Positions 37,042 through 45,996 of a stretch of 63,809 nt of DNA are shown one piece after another. Each line of letters opens with the position of its first letter. Within the stretch, counting starts at the first letter, position 1. The translations under genes were made by a program, and so were the position numbers. A model generated the notes under the pieces. That model saw nothing but the letters and a program-made list of their open reading frames with translations, had not been told where the DNA came from and made no database searches. Origin of the DNA: Kiritimatiellia bacterium (GTDB lineage Bacteria; Verrucomicrobiota; Kiritimatiellia; SS1-B-03-39; UBA6053); contig JAGYLC010000002.1 of assembly GCA_018401235.1 (NCBI GenBank), positions 1 through 63,809 on the forward strand, given 5' to 3'.

Positions 37042-37240
37042 AGAACCCCGCTTGCGGGGTTCGCGGAGAAATTCAGGTTAAGAACCTCCCGGTGCCAAAA
37101 ACGCTTCCGCGCCCGCCCCGCCCGGGTTTTTGGGTCCGCAATGCGGACCCAAAACCCGGGCGGAGGCTGTAGCGGCAGTAATATGAGGGTGCGCCATGAA
37201 TCGTATACTGAATTTCTCCGCACCCCGAGCAAGCTCGAAG
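37042..37240. mobile_element. Small element with GCGGAGAAATTC inverted ends
   Basis: Left end GTTCGCGGAGAAATTCAG, right end CTGAATTTCTCCGCACCCCG, with a GC-rich inner palindrome (CCCGGGTTTTTGGGTCCGCA facing TGCGGACCCAAAACCCGGGC). About 200 bases, no ORF. It abuts a PIN-toxin remnant. The same ends occur nested in the copies at 24040 and 38132-38313. Confidence 0.65.
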
Positions 37241-37375
37241 TTTGGTAAAAAGTGGGCAAAGTCCTGGCCCACCCTGCGGAAATGCGTTTCATCCGCTGGC
37301 CGACCAATACCGAGTATGACAAAGCTCGGGCGGTGGCGGCGACTTGAATGTCGTTTTAGTCAGTATCAGTCCCAT
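37241..37375 (-). pseudogene. VapC-like PIN toxin remnant next to a mobile element
   Basis: From ATG 37375, MGLIL followed by out-of-frame remains (LVGQRMKRISAG and HFRRVGQDF) resembles the start of PIN toxins (MGLILDTs.fi..er) and their 'ELlvGv.RA' helix. The frame is broken and the sequence stops at the element at 37240. The paired antitoxin lies just upstream. Confidence 0.5.
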
Positions 37376-37385
37376 GGATTCTTCA

Positions 37386-37624
37386 TTAACGAATCAGCTG
37401 GTTGACCCGATCCAAATCGTCCGCGAAATCGGCATCCGCCGGGTAAGCGGCCACTGCGGACACCGGTTCCGACCAAGTAGCTCCGCCGGAGGCCCCGGAG
37501 GAATCATCTCGGCGATGATCTCATCGTTTTTCTTGATGACGAAACTCTCTCCCCGATATCTCACCCTGGCCAGGCAATCGCCGAGATTCCGAACCAGATG
37601 GGTACTTGTAACAATTGTTTTCAT
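37386..37624 (-). pseudogene. Phd-like antitoxin, one frameshift
   Basis: Starts MKTIVTSTHLVRNLGDCLAR and VRYRGESFVIKKNDEIIAEM, the DNA-binding Phd/YefM fold. After PPGPPAE the frame slips by one base; the other frame continues SEPVSAVAAYPADADFADDL and DRVNQLIR to a stop at 37386. A single indel near 37480 restores a normal antitoxin of about 80 residues whose end is next to the toxin start. Confidence 0.6.
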
Positions 37625-37739
37625 ACAAAAAAGTATTTTACATATTTGTGTATGTCAAACCTGCATGTGTAAAGGTTCAATTCCTTCAATGCCTCTTTGT
37701 GGCCGAAAATATCTGTGACAACCCGACTTACCAGCACGT

Positions 37740-37910
37740 ATCCACATGCGGGTAGCGGAGAATTTTCAAGTCTGTGGTCAGAACACTATAGCACGGGTGT
37801 CCAGCAACAGGTTCACGACAGCATCTCCCAGTCCGAAGCGGGCAACGCGGGTTCCTCAAGGTCGTCCAATCTTGATCGTCCCGGAAGCCCACCCTATTCA
37901 GGTGTGATGG
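37740..37910 (-). pseudogene. Fragments of a second antitoxin-PIN toxin pair
   Basis: The minus strand reads DDLEEPALPASDWEMLS to a stop at 37813, a typical acidic antitoxin end, and the overlapping GTG at 37816 opens VNLLLDTRAIV, a PIN-domain first strand with its Asp. The toxin frame ends within a few codons. The upstream part of the antitoxin is not recognisable. Confidence 0.45.
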
Positions 37911-38059
37911 CGTTGAGAAGTCGGCGGGGGGGACTTTGGGGGATGGGTTGGAGAGTGGCAATAGGCTGGTTCCGCTTGCACAAGGTAACAAAATTACCCG
38001 CTTCAACGGTTTCCATTACCGCTGAAAACTTCGCTTTAGCCTCGCTGACGTTCAGAACT

Positions 38060-38388
38060 CAGTTTATTTAGTATTTTGACAGAAAGGGTTCGCAGATTTA
38101 AATGAGTGTTTATGATCAACTTCCAAACTCTGAGCTCGCTCGGAGTGCGGAGAAATTCACTTCACGATACCGGACCCCTCTCCACCGCCGCCCCACCCAC
38201 CCCGCCGCCGTTAGCTTCCCGCGTGCGGGAAGCCAACTTGTGCGCAATGTGCATTAGTGGGCGAAAGCGAACGGGGGAATTCCGGTGAATTTCTCCGCAC
38301 CCCGAGCGAGCTCGGAATTGTTTATTCGATGAACATCCATTTGGATTTGCGATGAACTTTTGTAAAATTCGTCCTCAAACTGAGGTCT
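38060..38388. mobile_element. MITE-like element, complete copy
   Basis: About 330 bases with long imperfect inverted ends. The left part has TCGCAGATTTAAATGAGTGT and GAGCTCGCTCGGAGTGCGGA; the right part has GTGAATTTCTCCGCACCCCG, AACATCCATTTGGATTTGCG and CCTCAAACTGAGGTCT. The inner ends at 38132-38160 and 38285-38313 pair over 29 bases with one mismatch. No ORF inside. It is non-autonomous; no transposase with matching ends is in the window. Confidence 0.7.
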
Positions 38389-38558
38389 AGACGTTGTATC
38401 GAATCATAGTCAACTAGTAGGTCAGATTGTTGACTATTTCAAGCCATATTTTGGAATATATACATTTGTTTACAACACTAGTGCATCTTAAAGCGGAAAT
38501 AAACCACAGATGAATAGCGTATAAGGATATTTTCCAACGGATGGTTTTTATCTTGCTC
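38389..38558. other. AT-rich spacer
   Basis: No gene or clear signal recognised between the MITE and the end of the AraC-type regulator gene. Confidence 0.3.
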
Positions 38559-39362
38559 TTATACCTGTAGCCGGGGCGGGGGGAGGTCGCGGTTTTTTCG
38601 GAAGACGGCGGGGCTGACTCCCTGGATGCGTTTGAAGACCCGACTGAAATGGTAGCGGTCACAGAAACCGAGCGTCTCGGCGATTTTTTCCATAGAGGCG
38701 TCCGTATGGTGAAGCCAAAAGCTGGCCTCGTTGATGCGTTCCCGGTTGAGCCAAAATTGGGGCGGGGTTCCGGTGACCGATTTGTACCAGCGACTAAACG
38801 CGTTCGGGGACAGGTGTAGCGCCTCCGCAATCTCTTCGTTTGAGATCCCCTGCTGCAGATGGTGCCGCATCAGGTCCTGTGCTTTCTCCAGCCGGGTGCT
38901 GAGGCTTCGATCGTGAAGTTGAAGTTCGGACGCGTCCAGGGTCATCTGAACCATCGCCATCAGCAACAGGCTTTGTCTGGCACTGCTGGTACCGGCATGA
39001 ATTCGTTCCAACAGCGATTTCAGCTCCAGGTTCAACTCCACCGCCAGAAAGGTCCCCGGCATGCTCGCCTCGGTGAGAGCAGGTTCAATGGTGAAATGTA
39101 CAAAAAATTGGTCCAGCTCCACTTCGCATCCGGAGGAAAACGACAGATTGGCCGGAAACAGATACAAGCGGTCGGGTGACAGACGGGAAAAGGTTCGTCC
39201 CACCTTCACCCAGGCGCCATGCGCGGACAGGTGATATAGTCGCCAGTAAGGCGCGCGCAGGTTAGAAAAGTCCCAATATCCTATGGGTCGCTTCTGGGCA
39301 AATAACAGCCGGATATGGGGTCCCAGTACTCCATATTCGATGGGGGGCTCGTCAGGTCTCAT
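38559..39362 (-). CDS. AraC-family transcriptional regulator
   Basis: A sugar-type regulator: an N-terminal cupin-like sensor of about 165 residues ([44 protein letters not shown]), then a C-terminal pair of helix-turn-helix motifs ([20 protein letters not shown] and [20 protein letters not shown], then [10 protein letters not shown]). The start is ATG 39362, where the family begins; frames further upstream run into the promoter of the divergent isomerase gene. Divergent placement next to fucI suggests it controls that gene in response to a sugar. Confidence 0.88.
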   Translation of the reverse strand: MRPDEPPIEYGVLGPHIRLLFAQKRPIGYWDFSNLRAPYWRLYHLSAHGAWVKVGRTFSRLSPDRLYLFPANLSFSSGCEVELDQFFVHFTIEPALTEASMPGTFLAVELNLELKSLLERIHAGTSSARQSLLLMAMVQMTLDASELQLHDRSLSTRLEKAQDLMRHHLQQGISNEEIAEALHLSPNAFSRWYKSVTGTPPQFWLNRERINEASFWLHHTDASMEKIAETLGFCDRYHFSRVFKRIQGVSPAVFRKNRDLPPPRLQV

Positions 39363-39398
39363 GGTAGAAACATACACAATCATGCCAGTTACGGCTAT

Positions 39399-39427
39399 TT
39401 CAATATGCATGCATTTTGCGGTAATAT
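39399..39427 (+). promoter_or_regulatory. Candidate fucI promoter
   Basis: TTCAAT and TAATAT spaced by 17 bases, ending 28 bases before the fucI start. An ATGCATGCAT palindrome lies in the spacer and could be a regulator site. The -35 match is weak. Confidence 0.4.
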
Positions 39428-39455
39428 TTCCTCTTTTAAACCCAAGGAGAACCCC

Positions 39456-41069
39456 ATGTCCGTTATTCAATTGCTTGCAAATGGAGATTTACGTTTAAGT
39501 GCCAATCAAACCTGTTGGGATGCACAGGCCGGTATGGAAAAGGAACTGACGGATGCGGTGAAGGCGCTGGGCTACGAGTTGAAGCGGGTTCATCCCTACA
39601 AAGAGGATGAAAAACACGGATTTATCGGCTCCCAGAAGGAGGGCATGGCGGTATTTGCACAGGTGGATCCCGACCTTCCCCTGATTGTGGCGGAGGCGGT
39701 TTGGCAATACTCCCATCACATTCTGCACGGACTGATCTCACACCGCGCCCCCATCCTCACCGTGGCCAACTGGTCCGGCACCTGGCCGGGTCTGGTGGGG
39801 ATGTTGAATCTCAATGGCTCCATGACCAAGGCCGGGGTGGCCTACAGCACCTTGTGGAGCGAGGATTTCGGTGAAGAACGTTTCGTGAACGGTCTTAAAT
39901 CCTGGCTCGAACAAGGGAAAGTGGAACATGCCATGGATCATGTACAGGCATTCGACCCGGCATCTGTTCCAGAGCAGGCGAAGAAGGTCGCATCCGACAT
40001 CTCGGACAGCTTCCGTCGCGAAAAATCGATTCTGGGGGTATTCGACGAGGGCTGCATGGGCATGTACAACGCGATTATTCCCGACGAATTGCTGTTCCAA
40101 TGCGGCGTCTACAAGGAGCGACTCTCCCAGTCGGCTCTCTATTACGAAACCACCCAGGTGTCCGATGCCGAAGCGGAAAACGTCTTTCAGTGGTATGTGG
40201 ACAAGGGACTCACCTTTCACTTCGGGGAAAACGAGGAAAGCGATTTGACCAAAGCTCAGGTTCTGCAACAGTGCAAAATGTACATCGCGGCGGTCCGCAT
40301 CGCGGACACCTTCGGCTGCGAAACCATTGGCATTCAATATCAGCAGGGACTCAAAGACCTGCTCCCCGCCTCCGACCTGGTCGAAGGCACCCTGAACTCC
40401 ACCGAACGCCCACCGGTGTCGCGTGCGGACGGCTCCATCATTCGAGAAGGAGAGCCCATTCCGCACTTCAACGAAGTGGATGAGTGCGCGGGACTGGATG
40501 GACTCTTTACCAACCGGATTCACAGCGCCCTCGGTCAGCCCCCCGCCAACACCCTCCACGATTTACGCTGGGGCGATTGGGACGCCAGTGGCAGCACCGA
40601 CGAGTATGTGTGGGTGTTCCTGATTTCCGGAAGTGCGCCCGCCGATCACCATATCGGGGGATGGGCCGGGTCCGATTCCCACCGTCAGCCCCCGATGTAT
40701 TTCCGTCTGGGCGGCGGTACCCTGCGGGGAATCGCCAAGGTGGGCGAGATCGTCTGGAGCCGGGTGTTCATGGAGGGCGGCAAACTCAAAATGGATCTCG
40801 GACGCGCCAAGGTAATCGAGCTTCCGCAGGAAGAAACCGAGCGCCGCTGGAAAGAAACCACCCCGCAATGGCCGATCATGCATGCGGTAACCTACGGCGT
40901 GAGCCGGGATCAGATGATGGCCCGCCACAAAGCCAACCACATCCAGGTGGCCTACGCGAACTCGGCGGAGGAAGCCGATCTGGCCATGTATGCCAAAGCC
41001 GGCCTGGCCGCCGAATTGGGCCTGGAAGTCAGCCTTTGCGGCACCCGCGCGGACGGAAGCGCTTTTTAA
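39456..41069 (+). CDS. fucI: L-fucose isomerase family protein
   Basis: Isomerises an aldose such as L-fucose to its ketose with a divalent metal. The 537-residue protein shows the fold's nucleotide-like N-domain ([20 protein letters not shown]), a central [14 protein letters not shown] segment carrying a metal-site acidic pair, [20 protein letters not shown] with another acid, and a C-terminal His-rich region ([25 protein letters not shown]). It is shorter than E. coli FucI (591 residues) and belongs to a divergent branch. The ATG at 39456 has AAGGAGA five bases before it. It probably feeds the BMC locus 23 kb away; no kinase is adjacent. Confidence 0.82.
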   Translation: MSVIQLLANGDLRLSANQTCWDAQAGMEKELTDAVKALGYELKRVHPYKEDEKHGFIGSQKEGMAVFAQVDPDLPLIVAEAVWQYSHHILHGLISHRAPILTVANWSGTWPGLVGMLNLNGSMTKAGVAYSTLWSEDFGEERFVNGLKSWLEQGKVEHAMDHVQAFDPASVPEQAKKVASDISDSFRREKSILGVFDEGCMGMYNAIIPDELLFQCGVYKERLSQSALYYETTQVSDAEAENVFQWYVDKGLTFHFGENEESDLTKAQVLQQCKMYIAAVRIADTFGCETIGIQYQQGLKDLLPASDLVEGTLNSTERPPVSRADGSIIREGEPIPHFNEVDECAGLDGLFTNRIHSALGQPPANTLHDLRWGDWDASGSTDEYVWVFLISGSAPADHHIGGWAGSDSHRQPPMYFRLGGGTLRGIAKVGEIVWSRVFMEGGKLKMDLGRAKVIELPQEETERRWKETTPQWPIMHAVTYGVSRDQMMARHKANHIQVAYANSAEEADLAMYAKAGLAAELGLEVSLCGTRADGSAF

Positions 41070-41082
41070 TCACCCTACTCCA

Positions 41083-41889
41083 CTACCGGGCCAACCAGGC
41101 CAATAACGCGGGTCCCCACTCATGATTGGCGGCCATTCCGAATCCGTGTCCGCCCCCCGCATACACGTGCAGGTCCGCCGGAACCCCGTGGTCACTGAGG
41201 GCCTGCGCCAACACCAGCGAATTCGCCACCGGAACACCTGCGTCGTTCTGGGCATGCACGAGAAACATGCGCGGCGTATCCGAGGTTACCGCCTTTTCAA
41301 TCGACAGCCGCTCCGCCAGCCCGGGTTCGGCAGGAACCCCCAGCAAATTATCCCGGGAACCGAAATGCGAATACGGAGCGGTAAAGCTCACCACCGGATA
41401 TATCAATATCGCGAAGTCGGGCTTGCACGAAATTTCGTCAACCGCATCTCCCGCGCATCCCTCCTCCACCGGCGGTTGCGTGGCCAGACTTCCCGCCAAA
41501 TGTCCTCCCGCCGAAAATCCCATTACCCCCACCTGTTCTGTCGACAATCCATGCCCATCCACAAAGGAACGCAGCATCCGCAAACCCCGCTGGGCATCCA
41601 TCAACGGCACCGGATGACGCTGCGGCGCATGCCTATATTCCAGCACCGCCGCCGCAATCCCGTGCGCGTTCAGGTATTGAGCGGGGCGATGCCCCTCCTT
41701 TGCGGTACTCACCATTCCATAGCCCCCGCCCGGCAGGATCAACACGGACTGACCCGTACGATATTCCTCGCTGGGAAGATATACCGTCAAACGGGGCAAC
41801 TCCCCGTCCTCAGGACCGGCCAGGGGTACTTTGCCCGCAGGCCAGAGAGATACGATTTCAGGAAGGTTTACCGACGGGGTTGTATTCAT
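41083..41889 (-). CDS. Alpha/beta-hydrolase, carbohydrate esterase-like
   Basis: A 268-residue esterase/lipase of the BD-FAE/acetylxylan esterase-like group. The oxyanion-hole motif is LILPGGGYGMVS; the nucleophile Ser is in VGVMGFSAGGHLAGSLA; the Asp is near MFLVHAQNDAGVP; the His is in YAGGGHGFGMA. It has no signal peptide, so it is probably cytosolic and removes acyl groups from imported sugars. It lies convergent with fucI and its start overlaps the stop of the glutaredoxin gene by four bases, so it is second in that pair. Confidence 0.88.
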   Translation of the reverse strand: MNTTPSVNLPEIVSLWPAGKVPLAGPEDGELPRLTVYLPSEEYRTGQSVLILPGGGYGMVSTAKEGHRPAQYLNAHGIAAAVLEYRHAPQRHPVPLMDAQRGLRMLRSFVDGHGLSTEQVGVMGFSAGGHLAGSLATQPPVEEGCAGDAVDEISCKPDFAILIYPVVSFTAPYSHFGSRDNLLGVPAEPGLAERLSIEKAVTSDTPRMFLVHAQNDAGVPVANSLVLAQALSDHGVPADLHVYAGGGHGFGMAANHEWGPALLAWLAR

Positions 41890-42176
41890 GTGTTTTGAAG
41901 GAGTTTATCAAATTCCCCGCTCTCTATCATGGGTTCCAGTTTTTTCCATCCCGCGATGTGGGTTCCATTGATAAAAATCTGCGGTACAAAATCCACATCC
42001 CCCGCCCGACGCTTCATCTCGTCCACGGTTGGACCGGGAACCCAGTCGTCTTTTTCTTTGTCATGCTCGATTTCGTACGCGGTGAACTCCAGTCCCCGCT
42101 CACGGAAATAGTCCATCGCTTTGTGGCAGAGTCCGCAGACTTCGGCATAATACAGTTCAATTTTTGGTTCAGTCAT
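41886..42176 (-). CDS. Glutaredoxin-like protein
   Basis: A 96-residue thioredoxin-fold protein. The redox motif is CGLC in YYAEVCGLCHKAMDYF, the cis-Pro is in DVDFVPQIFINGTHIAGW, and the glutathione-side GW is as in glutaredoxins. An acidic insertion (EHDKEKDDWVPGPTVDEM) lengthens the middle. It is the first gene of a pair with the esterase, and an OxyR gene lies 1.3 kb away. Confidence 0.9.
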   Translation of the reverse strand: MTEPKIELYYAEVCGLCHKAMDYFRERGLEFTAYEIEHDKEKDDWVPGPTVDEMKRRAGDVDFVPQIFINGTHIAGWKKLEPMIESGEFDKLLQNT

Positions 42177-42436
42177 TCGTTTCTTATTCCTTTTTTTAGG
42201 TTTTTCGTGTTCATCCGCAGATTTCTCAGATTTACACAGATAGTAAAACCGTCATGAAATTCAAAGTCGAAGCAACCCCCATAATCTGCCTTCCATCAGC
42301 GTAATCTGCGGATAACTTACTTTATTCTCGATGAACAGCCATGGCGGCTCCGATCACTGCATAGGTTTTTGCATCCTTTTGCGCAGAATCTGCGTCAATC
42401 TGTGAATTCTGTGAATTCATGAAAACCCCATGTGTT
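42177..42436. other. Intergenic region
   Basis: No gene. Contains CATCCGCAGATTTCTCAGAT and ATCTGCGTCAATCTGTGAAT, words frequent in intergenic repeats of such genomes. Confidence 0.35.
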
Positions 42437-43423
42437 TCATGCGCTGGCCTTCACCATCCGATAAGGCGTACCCGGCACTTCTATAGTTTCAATGGTTCCA
42501 AATCCGACGATGCGAAGCAACTCCGACAACCGCTCGGAGCTGTAAACCCGGGATGCGGGGCGCATCAACATCATATTCAACTGGAAAAGTGCCGAATAAG
42601 CGGGAGTACAACGATCCGAATCCAGCATCAGATCCACCAGCACCAGTTCTCCCCCGGGTTTCAACGCCTCTTTCATCTTTCCAAGCAGTACCTCAATCCG
42701 CGATTCCGGCTCCTGATGCAGTGCCCCGCAATACAAAATCATATCCTGTTCTTCTGGAAATTCCGCCTGATGATAATCCCCGCCCATAAACCGAATACGT
42801 TCCGCAGCGGGATTCCCGGCATGAATCTCCTTGGCCGCCTCCACAATCGGCGGAAGGTCCAAAACGGTGATCTCCAGACTGTCATCCCGCTCCGCCAGTT
42901 TCAGGCTGAAGGTACCCGGTCCCCCACCCACATCCAGCACCCGGGAACCCGCTTTGGGCGTCAACATCGGCACCAATCCCCGCGCCATCAGTCCCGCCCG
43001 ACTGTGCATCCCCTCCACAAAACGCCTGGTTTTATCGGGATCTTTGCCTAAATGGGGATTTTCCGGGATCACCGGCTCCCCCGAACGGACGCACTCCGGT
43101 AATTTCAGCCACAATTTTGCCAAATCCAGGTTAAACCGAAAGGCCCCCAGCATATTCTCGGGCGATGCCGGATCCAGAAGCGCCTTTTGCTCCGGATCTA
43201 ACTCGTAGCCCGCATCCGATCGCCTCAGTAAGCCCAAGCCGCACAAGCTATTCACCAAGGCCTCCACATGCTCCTCCGAGGCCCCCACCGACTCGGCTAA
43301 TTCACCCGATTTCACCGGTCCGGTGGCCAATATCGGAAAAAATCCCAGTTCCACGGCGGCTCCCAAGGCAAAAGACTGCCAATATCCGGACGCCAATTCC
43401 ACTAAATCCACGGTTGTTGCCAT
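42437..43423 (-). CDS. O-methyltransferase with dimerisation domain
   Basis: A 328-residue SAM-dependent O-methyltransferase of the type used on small hydroxylated aromatics or quinone-like substrates. Residues about 1-95 form the winged-helix dimerisation domain (LGAAVELGFFPILATG, LCGLGLLRR); the SAM motif I is VLDVGGGPGTFSLKLAE, then ITVLDLPPIVEAA; a DLMLDSD segment follows the last core strand. It is transcribed divergently from oxyR, with an operator-like palindrome between. The substrate is unknown. Confidence 0.85.
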   Translation of the reverse strand: MATTVDLVELASGYWQSFALGAAVELGFFPILATGPVKSGELAESVGASEEHVEALVNSLCGLGLLRRSDAGYELDPEQKALLDPASPENMLGAFRFNLDLAKLWLKLPECVRSGEPVIPENPHLGKDPDKTRRFVEGMHSRAGLMARGLVPMLTPKAGSRVLDVGGGPGTFSLKLAERDDSLEITVLDLPPIVEAAKEIHAGNPAAERIRFMGGDYHQAEFPEEQDMILYCGALHQEPESRIEVLLGKMKEALKPGGELVLVDLMLDSDRCTPAYSALFQLNMMLMRPASRVYSSERLSELLRIVGFGTIETIEVPGTPYRMVKASA

Positions 43424-43492
43424 AAAATGTCCTTTATATGTGTAAAATTGAATAAATAATGCAGTTCATAGCTTGCGTCAAGGGCGGTTCTG

Positions 43493-43504
43493 AACTATAT
43501 AGTT
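43493..43504. promoter_or_regulatory. Palindrome between oxyR and the methyltransferase
   Basis: AACTATATAGTT is a perfect 12-bp palindrome, with GTTCATA (from 43464) and TATGAAC (to 43510) as outer inverted words. It lies just before the oxyR start, where LysR-type regulators normally bind. Confidence 0.5.
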
Positions 43505-43511
43505 ATGAACT

Positions 43512-44393
43512 ATGGAATTACATCAACTACGCTACTTTATCGCCGTCTCCGAAACCGGGTCCTTCAGCCGGGGCGCGGAGCGTTGCGGCATCACCCAACC
43601 TTCCCTCAGTCAGCAGATCCTTAAATTGGAAAGCGAACTGGGTCAACGCCTCTTCGACCGACTCGGTCGTAGCGTGCAAATGACCCCCTCCGGTCGCATT
43701 TTGCTTCCTCGTGCCCAGCGCATCCTGGCGGAAGTCAATTCAGCCTCCAACGCCGTGCAACAGGATGTGGAACAGGGTAAAGGCAGTCTCACCATCGGTG
43801 CTATTCCCACCATCGCCCCCTTCCTGCTCCCCGAAGCTCTTAGCGAACTCCGCAAACGCTTTCCCGACTCCGAACTGCATATTCGAGAGGACACCACGGA
43901 CAACCTGGTCCGCATGCTGGTACGGGCCGAAATCGACTGCGCCATCATGAGCCCCCCCGTGCAGGAATCCCATCTCAAACAGGAAAACCTGTTCAGCGAA
44001 GACCTCTTCGCCCTATTGCCCAAGAAGCACCCCCTGGCCTCCATCGGCGAATTGAAAGTCAATATGCTGGACGGTCTGGATGCGATCGTGCTGCAGCCCA
44101 TGCACTGCCTGAGCGCACAGGTCGACGCTTTCTGTAACGAAGCCAGCGTCTCCCGCAATGTCAGTTGCACCACCAGCCAGCTCTCAACCCTCTACAACCT
44201 GGTTGCCCTCGGAATGGGCCTGAGCCTAGTCCCGGAAATGTTCGTCAAGAAAGCCCCCTCCGGCCCCTGCGTGATCAAGAATTTCAGCGGTAAAGTTCCC
44301 AAACGCACCATCGCCATGTACTGGCACGCTGCCCGGGTACGCAATCCTCTGGGGGAATTCCTAGCCGATATTGTCAAGAGTCAGCACCGCTAA
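43512..44393 (+). CDS. oxyR: OxyR-like LysR family regulator
   Basis: A LysR-type activator, probably sensing peroxide. The helix-turn-helix is standard (QLRYFIAVSETGSFSRGAER, then CGITQPSLSQQILKLE). The sensor domain has the OxyR-type redox segment PMHCLSAQVDAFC: two Cys nine residues apart, as in E. coli OxyR (GHCLRDQAMGFC). Thr/Ser residues in IGAIPTIAPFLLP match the ligand pocket of the family. At 293 residues it is full length. Peroxide sensing is inferred from the Cys pair. The DUF721 gene follows after 15 bases. Confidence 0.88.
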   Translation: MELHQLRYFIAVSETGSFSRGAERCGITQPSLSQQILKLESELGQRLFDRLGRSVQMTPSGRILLPRAQRILAEVNSASNAVQQDVEQGKGSLTIGAIPTIAPFLLPEALSELRKRFPDSELHIREDTTDNLVRMLVRAEIDCAIMSPPVQESHLKQENLFSEDLFALLPKKHPLASIGELKVNMLDGLDAIVLQPMHCLSAQVDAFCNEASVSRNVSCTTSQLSTLYNLVALGMGLSLVPEMFVKKAPSGPCVIKNFSGKVPKRTIAMYWHAARVRNPLGEFLADIVKSQHR

Positions 44394-44408
44394 ACCGGAC
44401 CCGTTCTC

Positions 44409-44792
44409 ATGCCGCCCAAACCCAAAGTGGACCCGGGATGGCTTCAGCTCCAACGCGAACGATACGGATCCCACTACCGCTACATCCCTCCAGCCAATAT
44501 TCGGCAGGCGGGGGATCTGATCCCGGGCGTGCTTAAAAAAATGGGACTCGAATCCGAGTCCCGCCTCTCCGACATCTTCAAATGCTGGGAGGACATTGCC
44601 GGTACCACCAACGCCACCCACTCACGGCCCGGGCGCTGGGAGAAAGGCGTGCTCACCATCTATGTCGACCACCATGTCTGGCTCTCGGAACTGAAACGGG
44701 TCGCCTCGGCCTCCCTGCTCAAGCGCCTGCAGGAGCGCATGGGCAAATCCGCCGTTCGCCAACTCCGCTTTGAAATGGATCCCGATCTCTAA
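44409..44792 (+). CDS. DUF721 (DciA-like) protein
   Basis: A 127-residue protein with a DUF721 domain in its C-terminal part: GVLKKMGLESESRLSDIFKC, WEDIAGTTNATHSRP, and GVLTIYVDHHVWLSELKR followed by LLKRLQERMGKSAVRQLRF. DUF721 proteins in many bacteria are DciA, the loader or partner of the replicative helicase; the K-homology-like strand pattern is visible here. The N-terminal 40 residues are basic. It sits between oxyR and the M20 peptidase and may be co-transcribed with both. Confidence 0.85.
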   Translation: MPPKPKVDPGWLQLQRERYGSHYRYIPPANIRQAGDLIPGVLKKMGLESESRLSDIFKCWEDIAGTTNATHSRPGRWEKGVLTIYVDHHVWLSELKRVASASLLKRLQERMGKSAVRQLRFEMDPDL

Positions 44793-44814
44793 CCCTTTTT
44801 TCTAAGGACTACAT

Positions 44815-45996
44815 ATGCCCACCCCCACCATCGACCCCGCCCAGGCCGAACAAACCCTCCTCGATCTGCTGGCCGTTCCCGGACTCAGCGGATGCGAACG
44901 CCAAATCGCGGATGCGCTCATTCAACGACTGACCGATGCCGGCTGCGATCCCGCCTGGATCATGGAAGACGACGCCCACACCCGCATCCCCCACGACTTC
45001 GAAATGGGGAACCTCATCGTGAAACTGCCCGGCACCGTTTCCGGACCCCGCCTGATGTTCTCCGGACACATGGACACCGTTCCCCTGGTGCGGGGAAGCA
45101 TTCCCAAACGCGACGGACGCCGCATCGTCCCTGAAGGTCACACCGCCCTCGGCGCCGACAACCGCACCGCCTGCGCCGCCATCCTCACCCTCGCCGAAAC
45201 CCTTCTCAAAAACAACCTCCCCCACCCTCCCATCACCCTGCTGTTCACGGTGGGAGAAGAAATCGGACTCTGGGGCGCCAAAGAGGTACGAATGGACGAC
45301 CTCGGCCACCCGGCGATGGGCTTCAATATTGATTCGGGCGACCCCGAACTCGCCATCATCGGAGCCATCGGGGCCCACCGCTGGCAAATCGACATTACCG
45401 GCATCTCCGCCCACGCCGGGGTCCACCCCGAACACGGTGTCTCCGCCGCGCTGATCGCAGCCCGGGCCATCGCCGACATCGCCGCAAAGGGCTATTTTGG
45501 ACTCATCCAAAAAGACGGGAAAACCGGCACCAGCAATATTGGATCCATTCAAGGTGGTGAAGCCAGCAACCAGGTAACCGACGCCGTCCACGTCACCGGC
45601 GAATCCCGCAGCCACCATCCCGACTTTTTACGCGAGATCACCGACACCATCCAGGAATGCTTCGAACAGGCCGCCTCCTCCGTCACCAACCACCTCGGCA
45701 AAGCCGGAAAAATAACCTTCCATCGACAAGAGGATTACCACGCCTTCCGCATCTCCGAAACCGCCCCCGTAGTGGAAGCCACCCTGCAGGCGCTCAAACA
45801 ATTGGGCCGAAACGGCAAAACCCACATCACCAACGGCGGCCTCGACGCCAACTTCCTCAACGTCAAAGGCATCCCCACCGTCACCCTCGGCGCCGGCCAA
45901 CACAATCCCCACACCGTAGACGAATACGCCGACCTCGACGAATACCTCTGCTGCTGCACCGTCCTGCAGCAGATTGTCACGGATGCGGTGAGGTGA
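44815..45996 (+). CDS. M20 family metallopeptidase (PepT-like)
   Basis: A cytosolic zinc peptidase of 393 residues, similar to tripeptidase T and related M20 enzymes. Metal ligands are read in MFSGHMDTVP (His and bridging Asp), ALGADNRTACAAIL (Asp), FTVGEEIGLWGAK (Glu-Glu) and, near the end, AGQHNPHTVDEYADL (His). The lid domain occupies about residues 185-300 (AHAGVHPEHGVSA). Its amino acid composition and spacing are ordinary. It follows the DUF721 gene by 22 bases and is the last of the oxyR-led group. Confidence 0.92.
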   Translation: MPTPTIDPAQAEQTLLDLLAVPGLSGCERQIADALIQRLTDAGCDPAWIMEDDAHTRIPHDFEMGNLIVKLPGTVSGPRLMFSGHMDTVPLVRGSIPKRDGRRIVPEGHTALGADNRTACAAILTLAETLLKNNLPHPPITLLFTVGEEIGLWGAKEVRMDDLGHPAMGFNIDSGDPELAIIGAIGAHRWQIDITGISAHAGVHPEHGVSAALIAARAIADIAAKGYFGLIQKDGKTGTSNIGSIQGGEASNQVTDAVHVTGESRSHHPDFLREITDTIQECFEQAASSVTNHLGKAGKITFHRQEDYHAFRISETAPVVEATLQALKQLGRNGKTHITNGGLDANFLNVKGIPTVTLGAGQHNPHTVDEYADLDEYLCCCTVLQQIVTDAVR

